Assembly: GCF_016653315.1 (NCBI RefSeq)
Contig: NZ_NHSH01000010.1
Location: 48,235 to 112,234, forward strand
DNA length: 64,000 nucleotides
Reading direction: 5' to 3'
Origin: Halochromatium roseum
GTDB lineage: Bacteria > Pseudomonadota > Gammaproteobacteria > Chromatiales > Chromatiaceae
Shown here: positions 31,788 to 40,636 of the stretch, in pieces
Layout of the letters: the number at the start of each line of letters is the position of its first letter
Position numbering within the stretch: the first letter of the stretch is position 1
Translations under genes and position numbers: made by a program
The notes under the pieces: generated by a model
Databases searched by the model: none
Seen by the model: the letters and a program-made list of their open reading frames with translations, nothing else
What the model was told of the DNA's origin: nothing

Positions 31788-32059
31788 TTGTTAATCGACT
31801 GGTACGCGGCTCGATTCGGGCCTATCAATTGTTCTTGAGTCCGTTGCTCGGCAATCACTGCCGCTTCTACCCAACTTGCTCGCAATACGCGATCGAGGCC
31901 GTTGAGCAGCACGGTGTGCTGCGCGGCCTTTGGCTCGGGGTTCGGCGCCTGCTCAGATGCCACCCTTGGCACCCGGGCGGCGTTGATCCGGTTCCGCCTG
32001 CAAACAGGTCGACCGTACAAGACACGCGGTCTGCTCCTCCTTCATCCACTAACCGCTAG
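31784..32059 (+). CDS. yidD: Membrane protein insertion efficiency factor YidD
   Basis: Small amphipathic membrane-associated protein that aids YidC. The motif [26 protein letters not shown] and the following [14 protein letters not shown] are family-defining (each cited in part). The ATG overlaps the rnpA stop (ATGA). 91 residues with a non-conserved C-terminal tail. Confidence 0.95.
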   Translation: MIVNRLVRGSIRAYQLFLSPLLGNHCRFYPTCSQYAIEAVEQHGVLRGLWLGVRRLLRCHPWHPGGVDPVPPANRSTVQDTRSAPPSSTNR

Positions 32060-32078
32060 CGCAGTCGACTCCCCCCTC

Positions 32079-33800
32079 ATGGAAAACATGCGCCTGATCT
32101 TGATCCTGGCTCTCGCTTTCGTCCTATTTCTGATCTATCAGGCCTGGGTCGAGGACTACAGTACGCCACCCGTTGCGTCGACGGAAACGGAGACCTTCGT
32201 GGGCAGTTCAGCCGCTGATTCGCCTCATGCTGGCTCGCCAGCCGATGCGCCGAATGCGCCCGCTGTCGGTGCGCCAACGGTAAATGCAGTACCGGGAGCG
32301 TTCGCCGCCGACCAAGCGACTGGAGCGGCACTTGCTGCAGGGCCGATTGTCGTCGAAACCGATGTGCTCCGCGCTGAGATCTCGCCACGGGGCGGGACCA
32401 TTCAGGCGCTATACCTGCTGGACTATAAGCAGAATGCGGATGATCCAAGCAAGCCGTTTCAGCTGCTAAAAGCGACCACCCCAAACCTCTTTATTGTCCA
32501 GTCTGGGCTACTTGGTGGGGCGGATAACGATCTGCCGACCCATGAGGCGGTGTTCACCCCAGCCCAGCAGCGCTACAGTCTGACCGAAGACGACAACGAA
32601 CTGTTGGTCGAGCTGTTCTGGCAGAATGACGCTGGCATTCAAGTGGTGAAGCGCTATCGCTTCGAGCGTGGTCGATTCTTGGTGCATGCCAGTCAAGAGA
32701 TCATCAACGGGACCGAGACGCCGATTGCGGTCCGCGACTACGAACAGCTTCAGCGCACCGAACTCTACGATCCTGGCAAATCGAGCTTTATCCATACCTA
32801 TACCGGTGGCGTCTACTACGGCCCCGAGGTCAAGTATAAGAAGGAGTCCTTCGCCGACATCGCGAAGCGGCCGCTGGATCTGACCATCACCGATGGCTGG
32901 GTGGCGATGATCCAGCATTACTTCATGGCGGCCTGGATACCGCCAACAGGTGTTGAAGAAACCTTTTACACCAAGGCCATCGATGGCGGTAGTCGCTACA
33001 TCATCGGCACCTATTCCCCTGCGATCACCATCCCTGCCGGTGCCAGTCATACCTTTGAGAGTCAGCTGTTCGCCGGCCCGAAGTTGCAGGATCGGCTTGC
33101 CGAGATCGCGCCCGGCCTTGAGCTGGCGGTCGACTATGGCTGGCTCACCATCCTCGCCGAGCCGATCTTCTGGCTACTCAACGCCATTCATTCCGTGGTT
33201 GGTAACTGGGGTTGGGCGATCATTATCCTGACCATCCTGATCAAGGCGGCCTTCTACAAGCTGTCTGAGGCCAGTTATAAATCGATGGCCAATATGCGCA
33301 AGATGACACCGCGCATTCAAGCCCTCAAAGATCGCTATGGGGATGATAAGGAGAAGCTGAACCAGGCGTTCATGGAGCTGTACAAGAAGGAGAAGATCAA
33401 TCCACTCGGCGGCTGTTTGCCAATCTTGGTACAGATCCCGGTCTTCATCGCGCTCTACTGGGTACTGCTCGAGAGTGTCGAGCTGCGTCACGCCCCCTTC
33501 ATCCTCTGGCTCGATAATCTCACCGAGCCTGATCCGTTGTATATCCTGCCGCTGATCATGGGCGTGTCCATGTTCGTGCAGCAGAAGCTCAATCCGCCAC
33601 CGCCCGATCCGATGCAGGCAAAGATCTTCATGGCCTTGCCGTTCGTGTTTACGGTGTTCTTCGCCTTCTTCCCGTCCGGCCTGGTGCTGTACTGGGTGAC
33701 CAATAACCTACTCTCGATCTCCCAGCAGTGGTACATCACTCGAAAGGTCGAGCAGGCCGCTAGCCACGGTGGGGGTCACGGCTCGAAAAAGTCGAAATGA
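32079..33800 (+). CDS. yidC: Membrane protein insertase YidC
   Basis: Inner-membrane insertase for Sec-dependent and Sec-independent proteins. The 573 residues begin with a membrane anchor (MENMRLILILALAFVLFLIY), followed by a linker rich in Ala, Pro and Ser. A large periplasmic P1 domain spans about 85-350, and the five-helix insertase core lies near 380-560 (NPLGGCLPILVQIPVFIALYW). The frame is open back to 31902 over yidD, but the Met at 32079 aligns with E. coli YidC. Confidence 0.95.
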   Translation: MENMRLILILALAFVLFLIYQAWVEDYSTPPVASTETETFVGSSAADSPHAGSPADAPNAPAVGAPTVNAVPGAFAADQATGAALAAGPIVVETDVLRAEISPRGGTIQALYLLDYKQNADDPSKPFQLLKATTPNLFIVQSGLLGGADNDLPTHEAVFTPAQQRYSLTEDDNELLVELFWQNDAGIQVVKRYRFERGRFLVHASQEIINGTETPIAVRDYEQLQRTELYDPGKSSFIHTYTGGVYYGPEVKYKKESFADIAKRPLDLTITDGWVAMIQHYFMAAWIPPTGVEETFYTKAIDGGSRYIIGTYSPAITIPAGASHTFESQLFAGPKLQDRLAEIAPGLELAVDYGWLTILAEPIFWLLNAIHSVVGNWGWAIIILTILIKAAFYKLSEASYKSMANMRKMTPRIQALKDRYGDDKEKLNQAFMELYKKEKINPLGGCLPILVQIPVFIALYWVLLESVELRHAPFILWLDNLTEPDPLYILPLIMGVSMFVQQKLNPPPPDPMQAKIFMALPFVFTVFFAFFPSGLVLYWVTNNLLSISQQWYITRKVEQAASHGGGHGSKKSK

Positions 33801-33819
33801 CTGTTGGCGAAGGCTCAGG

Positions 33820-35241
33820 ATGCCAGGATCGGACAGATCGCCCTCGTCATTAGCGCCCGAGCCACCGGCATCCAGTGCGCCTGATACGATCGCGGCGGTG
33901 GCCACGGCTCCGGGCGTCGGAGCCATCGGTATTCTGCGTATCTCAGGACCTGCCGCCGAGCGTATCGCCGAGCATCTGATCGGATCCGTGCCGCAGCCAC
34001 GTCAGGCAACGCTCCGTCGCTTCGTCGATGCACAAGGCGAAGCGATCGATCAAGGCGTTGCACTCTGGTTCCCCGCGCCCCACTCGTTCACCGGTGAGAA
34101 TCTGCTTGAGCTGCAGGGCCATGGGGGGCCGATCGTGCTCGATCTCCTCCTCGCGCGCGCCCTCGACTTGGGCGCACGCCCGGCACGACCAGGTGAGTTC
34201 AGCGAGCGCGCATTTCTGAATGGGAAGCTGGATCTTGCGCAGGCCGAGGCAATCGCCGACCTGATTCAGGCCGGTACCGCGACCCAGGCCAGGCTCGCGA
34301 CGCGGAGCCTCCAAGGTGTGTTCTCACGGCGCGTTAACACCCTCGTCGAGCAGCTCACCCGACTGCGCGCACTCATTGAAGCTGCCCTCGATTTCCCAGA
34401 CGACGAGCTCGATGCGTTACCGATCTCCGACACCGATTTCGCCACCTTGATTGCTGCCATCGAGACCTTGCTGGCAAGCTCGCACCAAGGTGAGTTGATC
34501 CGCGATGGCCTCCTCGTGGTGATTGCCGGCGCGCCCAATGCCGGCAAATCGAGCTTGCTCAATGCGCTCGCCGGTACCGAGGCAGCCATCGTCACCGAAA
34601 TACCTGGCACCACGCGCGATCTGCTGCGTGCGGAGATCCAGATCGACGGCCTGCCGCTCCGGTTGGTGGATACCGCCGGACTGCGGCCGTCGACGGACCC
34701 GGTCGAGCAAGAAGGGATTCGTCGCGCGCGCGGCCAGATTCAGCAGGCGGATCATCTTCTGTTGATCATTGACGACCACGCGCAACGCCCAGACAGCTCC
34801 CTGCAAACCCACCTTGTCGAGCTTAAATTGGACCCAGGGGTGCCAGTGACCATCCTCCGTAACAAGATCGATCGCAGCGGTAGGCCGATCGGCAAGTCGA
34901 TAACCCCTGAGGGCCATACCGAACTCGCCTGCTCAGCCAAAACCGGCGCTGGCCTCGATGATCTGCGCTCCCATCTCAAGACCATTGCCGGCTACCGCGG
35001 CGCTGACGCCGGGGAATTCTCTGCACGACGCCGTCATGTTGAAGCGTTGCGGCAGGGGTTAACGCATCTCAAACAGGCTCAGCAGGCCTGGGCTGAGCAG
35101 CGTGGACACAGGCATCCAGCGCCTGAACTGGTCGCTGAGGATCTGCGGCTTGCTCAATACGCACTGGGTGAGATCACTGGTGAGTTCAGCTCCGATGATC
35201 TGCTTGGCCGCATCTTCAGCGAGTTCTGCATCGGAAAATGA
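33820..35241 (+). CDS. mnmE: tRNA modification GTPase MnmE
   Basis: GTPase that with MnmG makes the 5-carboxymethylaminomethyl group of wobble U34. It has a formyl-THF-binding N-domain (DTIAAVATAPGVGAIGILRISG), a helical domain, a G domain with GAPNAGKSS, DTAGLR and NKID, and the C-terminal FCIGK with the essential Cys. The ATG at 33820 has GAAGG 6 bases upstream. mnmG, rsmG, parA and parB, often next in line, do not follow here. Confidence 0.96.
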   Translation: MPGSDRSPSSLAPEPPASSAPDTIAAVATAPGVGAIGILRISGPAAERIAEHLIGSVPQPRQATLRRFVDAQGEAIDQGVALWFPAPHSFTGENLLELQGHGGPIVLDLLLARALDLGARPARPGEFSERAFLNGKLDLAQAEAIADLIQAGTATQARLATRSLQGVFSRRVNTLVEQLTRLRALIEAALDFPDDELDALPISDTDFATLIAAIETLLASSHQGELIRDGLLVVIAGAPNAGKSSLLNALAGTEAAIVTEIPGTTRDLLRAEIQIDGLPLRLVDTAGLRPSTDPVEQEGIRRARGQIQQADHLLLIIDDHAQRPDSSLQTHLVELKLDPGVPVTILRNKIDRSGRPIGKSITPEGHTELACSAKTGAGLDDLRSHLKTIAGYRGADAGEFSARRRHVEALRQGLTHLKQAQQAWAEQRGHRHPAPELVAEDLRLAQYALGEITGEFSSDDLLGRIFSEFCIGK

Positions 35242-35384
35242 CGCCGATATCGACCGAAGAGACCACCAAGGCAAGAACGAGCTGAGGTCTGGCAACAATC
35301 TGTCAACCCGCGTGTGAGCTTCGGATGGTTTATCCTAGCCCGCTGTCGGCTCTAACGCTCATGACGCAGCGTCATCCGAGACAA

Positions 35385-35402
35385 TGAATCGCGTGTGATT
35401 CA
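35385..35402. promoter_or_regulatory. Palindrome TGAATC-N6-GATTCA, copy 3
   Basis: TGAATC at 35385-35390 and GATTCA at 35397-35402 (spacer GCGTGT), 87 bp upstream of the helix-hairpin-helix gene and 144 bp after mnmE. Matches copies at 7831 and 9765. Confidence 0.5.
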
Positions 35403-35488
35403 TGTTAGCGGAGCGCGCGCAGCGCCAGCCCGGCTGATGAAGCGCTTGTTTCACGGTATTTCACGGTAACTGAGGAGACCCAGCAGCA

Positions 35489-35896
35489 ATGACAACACCC
35501 TTGAAAGACCTCCGTGGTGCGACGACGGGCTTGATCGAGATCTTAGCAGCAGAGGGCGTGACCGATAATGATGCCTTCGTCGCCGCCGCCGCTACGCCGA
35601 GTCAGCGCAAGCAACTGGCCGAGCGCTGCGGCAGCGATGTTTCAACCATCCTCGAGCTGGCGAACCGGGCCGATCTGGCGCGGGTTAAGGGTGTGTCAGG
35701 CGTGTATTCAGACCTTCTCGAGAACGCCGGTGTCGACACAGTCAAGGAGCTTGCAACCCGTAATCCCGAGAACTTGCACGCCAAACTGCTCGAGACCAAC
35801 GCAGCCATGCAGCTCGCCCAACGCCCGCCGACCGCTGCTCAGGTAGACGGCTGGGTCGAGCAAGCAAAGACACTACCGAAGCGCTTGAGCTACTGA
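35489..35896 (+). CDS. DUF4332-type helix-hairpin-helix protein
   Basis: A 135-residue protein with two helix-hairpin-helix-like units (near 5-60 and 60-120; LARVKGVSGVYSDLLENAGVDTVKELA is the second). DUF4332 proteins resemble DNA-binding HhH domains, but the function is unknown. There is no signal or membrane segment. GAGGAG lies about 12 bases before the ATG. The stop overlaps the trpD start (TGATG), so it is translationally coupled to trpD, where trpG is found in Pseudomonas. Confidence 0.78.
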   Translation: MTTPLKDLRGATTGLIEILAAEGVTDNDAFVAAAATPSQRKQLAERCGSDVSTILELANRADLARVKGVSGVYSDLLENAGVDTVKELATRNPENLHAKLLETNAAMQLAQRPPTAAQVDGWVEQAKTLPKRLSY

Positions 35897-36936
35897 TGAC
35901 CAACGGCAAACCAGCGATGGATATCAAGTACGCAATCGCGCAGGCGGTTGATGGTCACGACCTCGATGGCGAGACCATGACCATAGCGATGGATGCCATC
36001 ATGACCGGCCAGGCGACCCCAGCCCAGGTGGCCGGCTTGTTGGTGGCCTTGCGCCTGAAAGGCGAGACCGTCACCGAGATTGCCGCCGCTGCGGCCGTGA
36101 TGCGAAAGCTGGCCAGCGGCGTTGATCTCGGCGCGCTCGAGCATACGGTCGACATCGTCGGCACCGGTGGCGACGCCTCAAGCACCTTCAATGTGTCCAC
36201 GACCAGCATGTTCGTGGCCGCAGCGGCGGGCTGTCATGTTGCCAAGCATGGCAATCGCTCGGTGTCGTCGAAATCTGGTGCCGCCGATGTCCTCGAGGCC
36301 GCGGGGCTGCGCCTCGATCTCAGCCCTGAGCAGGTGGCACATTGCGTGCGCGAAGTCGGCGTGGGCTTTATGTTTGCACCGGCACATCATGGCGCGATGA
36401 AACATGCGATCGGTCCACGCCGTGAGCTCGGTATCCGCACCCTCTTCAATATCCTCGGGCCGCTCACTAATCCAGCAGGCGTTCATCATCAGGTTCTGGG
36501 TGTCTATTCACAAGACCTGCTGCTGCCCCTCGCCGAGGTCTTGCAGCGATTGGGGGCAACACATGTTTTGGTCGTGCATGCCCGGGATGGACTTGACGAG
36601 ATCAGCGTCGCCGAGCGCACCGATGTGGCCGAACTGAAGGACGGTATGATCACGCGTTATAGTGTCGCACCTGAGGATTTTGGTCTTGAGCGCACTTCGC
36701 TCGATGCGGTTCGGGTTGAAGATCCGACGCAGAGCCTGAGCCTGCTGACGGCGGTGCTCGACAATCAGCCCGGTCCAGCACGCGACATCGTTGTCCTCAA
36801 TGCGGGCGCTGCCATCTATGCAGCCGACGTCGTCGACAGCTTCCCTGAAGGCGTCCAGCGTGCTGATGAGGTCATCGCCAACGGTGCTGCGCGACAACGA
36901 TTCGATGCCCTGATCGCCTTGGCTAAGACGCTATGA
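35896..36936 (+). CDS. trpD: Anthranilate phosphoribosyltransferase
   Basis: Second step of tryptophan synthesis: anthranilate plus PRPP. It has the family signature [16 protein letters not shown] and the [19 protein letters not shown] segment. The ATG at 35896 overlaps the upstream stop by one base; an ATG at 35917 ([16 protein letters not shown]) fits the family start equally well. It overlaps trpC by 4 bp. Confidence 0.95.
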   Translation: MTNGKPAMDIKYAIAQAVDGHDLDGETMTIAMDAIMTGQATPAQVAGLLVALRLKGETVTEIAAAAAVMRKLASGVDLGALEHTVDIVGTGGDASSTFNVSTTSMFVAAAAGCHVAKHGNRSVSSKSGAADVLEAAGLRLDLSPEQVAHCVREVGVGFMFAPAHHGAMKHAIGPRRELGIRTLFNILGPLTNPAGVHHQVLGVYSQDLLLPLAEVLQRLGATHVLVVHARDGLDEISVAERTDVAELKDGMITRYSVAPEDFGLERTSLDAVRVEDPTQSLSLLTAVLDNQPGPARDIVVLNAGAAIYAADVVDSFPEGVQRADEVIANGAARQRFDALIALAKTL

Positions 36937-37739
36937 GCGAGATTCCCGATATCCTCAAGCGCATCGTCACGCGTAAGCGAGAAGAGGTGGCCGAGCGCAA
37001 GCAGCGCGTCTCGAGCCGCATACTCGAAATACGCGCGGCCGATGCCCGCCCAACACGCGGCTTCGCCGACGCATTGCACCATCGAGTTGCCGCGGGCGCC
37101 GCGGCGGTGATCGCTGAAATCAAACGCGCGAGCCCAAGCAAAGGTCTGATTCGGGAAGATTTCGATCCCGCTGAGATTGCGCGCTCCTATGTGCATGGCG
37201 GCGCAACTTGCCTGTCGGTGCTGACCGATCGCGACTTCTTTCAAGGCGACGACCAGCACCTCATCGCGGCACGCGCGGCCTGTGCATTGCCCGTGATCCG
37301 AAAAGACTTCGTCATCGATCCGTATCAGCTGCTCGAGGCGCGCGCCCTTGGCGCCGATTGCGTGCTGCTGATCGCCGCCTGTCTTGATGATGCATCCCTC
37401 AACCAGCTAGCCAGCTTAGCGGGTGATCTCGGCCTTGACGTGCTGATCGAAGTGCATGACGCACAAGAGTTGGAGCGGGCGCTGGCCGTTCCAAGCCGCC
37501 TGCTCGGCATCAACAACCGTGATCTGCGCAGCTTTGAGGTCGACCTACAAACCACCCTGAGTCTGAGACCTCAAGTGCCGCCGGACCGGCTCCTGATCAC
37601 CGAGAGTGGCATCCAGACTCAAGAGGATGTGGCGTTGATGCGTGCAAACGCGGTCAATGCCTTCTTGGTTGGTGAGTCCTTGATGCGCAGTGATGATCCG
37701 GGGCAGATGCTTGCCGCGCTCTTCGCTGGGAGCCACTGA
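36933..37739 (+). CDS. trpC: Indole-3-glycerol-phosphate synthase
   Basis: TIM-barrel enzyme that closes the indole ring. Catalytic-region motifs [43 protein letters not shown] and ITESGI are all present. It is monofunctional, without a trpF fusion. 268 residues. It converges on crp. Confidence 0.96.
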   Translation: MSEIPDILKRIVTRKREEVAERKQRVSSRILEIRAADARPTRGFADALHHRVAAGAAAVIAEIKRASPSKGLIREDFDPAEIARSYVHGGATCLSVLTDRDFFQGDDQHLIAARAACALPVIRKDFVIDPYQLLEARALGADCVLLIAACLDDASLNQLASLAGDLGLDVLIEVHDAQELERALAVPSRLLGINNRDLRSFEVDLQTTLSLRPQVPPDRLLITESGIQTQEDVALMRANAVNAFLVGESLMRSDDPGQMLAALFAGSH

Positions 37740-37742
37740 TAC

Positions 37743-37767
37743 AAACCTATCAGCCAAACCTATCAGC
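37743..37767. repeat. 13-bp direct duplication between trpC and crp
   Basis: AAACCTATCAGC occurs at 37743-37754 and again at 37756-37767 (period 13). The second copy overlaps the last codons of crp. Confidence 0.8.
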
Positions 37768-38410
37768 GCGTACCGAAGACCACGATGGTCTTGCCGGCGA
37801 CACTGATGTGGCCCTTCTCTTCGAGGCTTTTCAACACCCGACCAGCCATCTCACGGGAGCAACCCACCATACGGCCGATGTCCTGACGGGTAATCCTGAT
37901 CTGCATGCCGTCAGGATGGGTCATGGCATCGGGCTGTTTGCACAGCTCGAGCAGGGCGCCGGCAATTCGCCCCGTCACATCGAGAAAGGCGAGGTCGCCG
38001 ACCTGGCGGCTGGTTTGCTTGAGGCGCTGAGCGAGCTGGCCGCCGATTGCGAACATGAGCCCGAGCGCATGCTCGCTCAGCTCTCGCTCGAGCAACTGTT
38101 GCATACGCACGTAGCTGATCTCGGCAATGGTGCAGGGCTCTCGCGTGCGAACGATCACGCTGCGCGAGGTCAACGATTGGAACAGCCCCATCTCGCCGAC
38201 AAATTCACCCTTGTTGATGTAGGCCAAGGTCAGCTCATGACGATCATCGTCTTCGATCAGCGCCGTGACGGACCCATCGATCAGATAGTAGAGGCTCTCG
38301 GCCGGTTCGCCGCGGCGGATGAAATCGATATGCTTGTCGTAGTGTTTGGTATGGCAGTGGCTCAAGAATGGCTTGAGCCACGCAGGCTCTTGCGGCGGCT
38401 TACTCAGCAT
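37763..38410 (-). CDS. crp: Cyclic AMP receptor protein (Crp/Vfr)
   Basis: Global cAMP-dependent regulator. The cyclic-nucleotide pocket retains the key Glu, Arg and Ser (GEMGLFQSLTSRSVIVR). The dimer helix and the stretch LAFLDVTGRIAGALLELCKQPDAMTHPDG (in part) are near-identical to E. coli Crp. The HTH recognition helix reads GCSREMAGRVLKSLEE, so target sites should resemble TGTGA-N6-TCACA. 215 residues. It neighbours trpC, osmC and speD as vfr does in Pseudomonas. Confidence 0.94.
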   Translation of the reverse strand: MLSKPPQEPAWLKPFLSHCHTKHYDKHIDFIRRGEPAESLYYLIDGSVTALIEDDDRHELTLAYINKGEFVGEMGLFQSLTSRSVIVRTREPCTIAEISYVRMQQLLERELSEHALGLMFAIGGQLAQRLKQTSRQVGDLAFLDVTGRIAGALLELCKQPDAMTHPDGMQIRITRQDIGRMVGCSREMAGRVLKSLEEKGHISVAGKTIVVFGTR

Positions 38411-38528
38411 CGATTCAACTCTAACGTGGCGGTGGATTGCCAGAGTCTAGCAAGTCTTGGCCCATGCGCGATTCATGCTAGGCTTCGTGGCCATCATGAA
38501 GCCGAGCGGTATCTCGATTGGAGGAGCA

Positions 38529-38951
38529 ATGAAGGCACGAGTCAAGTGGGTTGAAGGGACCGCGATGCTTGGCGAATCGTCGAGTGGCCATGCGTTGGTC
38601 ATGGACGGTCCAGCCGAGGCTGGGGGTCGCAATCTCGGACCGCGGCCAATGGAGATGCTGTTGCTTGGTCTGGGAGGCTGTACGCAGTTCGATGTCTTGC
38701 TGATCCTGCGCAAGGCACGTCAAGCTGTCACCGACTGCGTCGTCGAGCTGACCGCGGAGCGGAGCACGAGCGATCCAAAGGTCTTTACGCGCATTCATGT
38801 GCACTTTATCGTCACCGGCCGAGCGCTGAGTGAGAAACGCGTTGCGCGCGCCGTTGAGCTGAGTGCGACCAAGTACTGTTCGGCCTCGATCATGCTCGGC
38901 GCGATGGCAACGATCACACATGACTTTGAGCTGCGCGAGCCAGAAGGTTAA
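38529..38951 (+). CDS. OsmC family protein (YhfA-like)
   Basis: 140-residue OsmC/Ohr-fold protein. The GLGGCTQFDVLLIL segment has one of the two typical redox cysteines (about Cys51), and the second (about Cys118, KYCSASIML) is also present. The family includes peroxide-detoxifying enzymes; the YhfA branch is uncharacterised and sits beside crp in E. coli too. The Met at 38529 has GGAGG just upstream and matches the family N-terminus. Confidence 0.88.
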   Translation: MKARVKWVEGTAMLGESSSGHALVMDGPAEAGGRNLGPRPMEMLLLGLGGCTQFDVLLILRKARQAVTDCVVELTAERSTSDPKVFTRIHVHFIVTGRALSEKRVARAVELSATKYCSASIMLGAMATITHDFELREPEG

Positions 38952-39035
38952 TCGTCTCCATTCGCGAGTACCGATCATGCTTGCAACCTGCCACAGGCCG
39001 GCGTAATCTTTCGCGCCCGCGGTTCTGGAACTGAC

Positions 39036-39869
39036 ATGCCGAAGCAAAAAAAGCGCTTAAAGCTGGAAGGATTCAACAACCTAACCAAGTCTTTAAGCTT
39101 CAATATCTACGATGTCTGCTACGCCAGCACGGCTGAGCAGCGCAACGCCTATCTCGAGTACATTGACGAGGCTTACAACGCCGAGCGGCTGACGACCATC
39201 CTCACCGATGTCGCCAACATTATCGGTGCCAACGTGCTCAACATCGCACGCCAAGACTACGAGCCCCAGGGCGCTTCAGTCACCATGTTGATCGCCGAAG
39301 AGGCAGTGCGCGAAGAAACGCTCTCGAATACCGCGACTCCTGGACCCTTTCCAGATGCCGTCGTGGGCCATCTCGATAAGAGCCACATCACCGTGCACAC
39401 CTATCCCGAGAGCAATCCACATAGCGGGATCAGCACCTTTCGCGCCGATATCGACGTCTCTACTTGTGGCCTGATCTCACCGCTGAAGGCACTGAACTAT
39501 CTCATCCACGCGCTTGAGTCGGATATCGTCATCATGGATTACCGCGTGCGTGGCTTCACGCGCGACGTTGGCGGTCGTAAGCACTTCATCGATCACAACA
39601 TCAGCTCGATCCAAAACTATCTCTCGCGCGATACCAAGGATCGATTCCAGATGATTGACGTCAACGTCTATCAGGAGAATCTGTTCCACACCAAGATGGT
39701 CGTCAACCACTTTGATCTGAACGACTATCTGTTCTGTGTCACAGCCTGCGATCTATCAGAGAAGGAGCAGCACCGCATCGAGCGCTTGGTCAGGCGTGAG
39801 ATGATGGAGATCTTTTATGGTCGCAACCTCTCGCGCGAGATCGCGACCTGGAAGTCGCCTAGCTGTTGA
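39036..39869 (+). CDS. speD: S-adenosylmethionine decarboxylase proenzyme
   Basis: Pyruvoyl enzyme that makes decarboxylated SAM for spermidine. Self-cleavage is expected before Ser116 in [13 protein letters not shown], equivalent to the E. coli KSHI site. The 277-residue length and sequence show the long enterobacterial/pseudomonad type. No speE is in the window. Confidence 0.95.
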   Translation: MPKQKKRLKLEGFNNLTKSLSFNIYDVCYASTAEQRNAYLEYIDEAYNAERLTTILTDVANIIGANVLNIARQDYEPQGASVTMLIAEEAVREETLSNTATPGPFPDAVVGHLDKSHITVHTYPESNPHSGISTFRADIDVSTCGLISPLKALNYLIHALESDIVIMDYRVRGFTRDVGGRKHFIDHNISSIQNYLSRDTKDRFQMIDVNVYQENLFHTKMVVNHFDLNDYLFCVTACDLSEKEQHRIERLVRREMMEIFYGRNLSREIATWKSPSC

Positions 39870-39907
39870 GCTGAGCCTCGGCGCCCCGCTAAGAATGTCC
39901 ATCAACG

Positions 39908-39950
39908 ACTTCCCGATTTGAGTACCACTGTGGGGCCATCATCGGGAAGT
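39908..39950. repeat. Inverted repeat between convergent speD and coq7
   Basis: ACTTCCCGAT at 39908-39917 and its exact complement at 39941-39950 enclose 23 nt. It could form a hairpin in either transcript and may end or protect both mRNAs. There is no T-run. Confidence 0.7.
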
Positions 39951-39966
39951 AGACGTTAGACAGCTA

Positions 39967-40611
39967 CTAAATCCAATAGGCGCCGCGTGTCATCACCTTG
40001 GAGACGGCTCGCATCGCCAGCTTGACGGGCTCTGGCAACTCGGCACCACCAGCCCCTTTGGCCACTTGTGCGTGGTGGGCCTCGTCGAGCTTCATCTGAT
40101 CGAGTACGGCGCGCGTCCGATGGTCATCGGCCGGGACCTGGGCGATATGCGCATCGAGATGATCTTCGACTTGGCGCTCGGTCTCGACGACAAAGCCTAG
40201 GCTCCATTTGTCGCCGGCGATCCCTGCAGCGGTTCCCATGGCGAAAGATCCAGCATACCAAAGCGGATTGAGCAGGCTCTTGCGGGCGCCAAGCTCCTGC
40301 ATACGCTCTTCGCACCAGGCCAGATGATCATTCTCCTCCTGTGCCGAGCGCTCTAATCGTTCGCGTACAGAGTGATCACGAGCGGTCAACGCTTGCCCTT
40401 GATAGAGTGCCTGGGCGCAGACCTCGCCGGTATGGTTGACGCGCATCAGACGCCCGATATGCAGACGTTCCTCGTCAGTGAGCTCCACCTCAGGCAGTTG
40501 CTTACCCGGGTTGACGCGCTCGGTTACGGCCGGGCGGCCAAACAGGGTACGCAGGGTTTGATCCATGCCGATCAGGGCGCGATCGATCGGGCTGTAATTT
40601 CGGTTGTTCAT
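39967..40611 (-). CDS. coq7: 2-polyprenyl-3-methyl-6-methoxy-1,4-benzoquinone monooxygenase
   Basis: Di-iron hydroxylase of ubiquinone synthesis (Coq7/CatA type). The iron ligands are in NHTGEVCAQALY, ENDHLAWCEERM, VETERQVEDHL and DEAHHAQVA. The Met at 40611 gives the normal 214 residues; the frame open to 40701 overlaps the upstream Fe-S gene. It points to an aerobic route to ubiquinone. Confidence 0.94.
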   Translation of the reverse strand: MNNRNYSPIDRALIGMDQTLRTLFGRPAVTERVNPGKQLPEVELTDEERLHIGRLMRVNHTGEVCAQALYQGQALTARDHSVRERLERSAQEENDHLAWCEERMQELGARKSLLNPLWYAGSFAMGTAAGIAGDKWSLGFVVETERQVEDHLDAHIAQVPADDHRTRAVLDQMKLDEAHHAQVAKGAGGAELPEPVKLAMRAVSKVMTRGAYWI

Positions 40612-40636
40612 AGAGGCGTCTGTATGTGGGTAGCGG

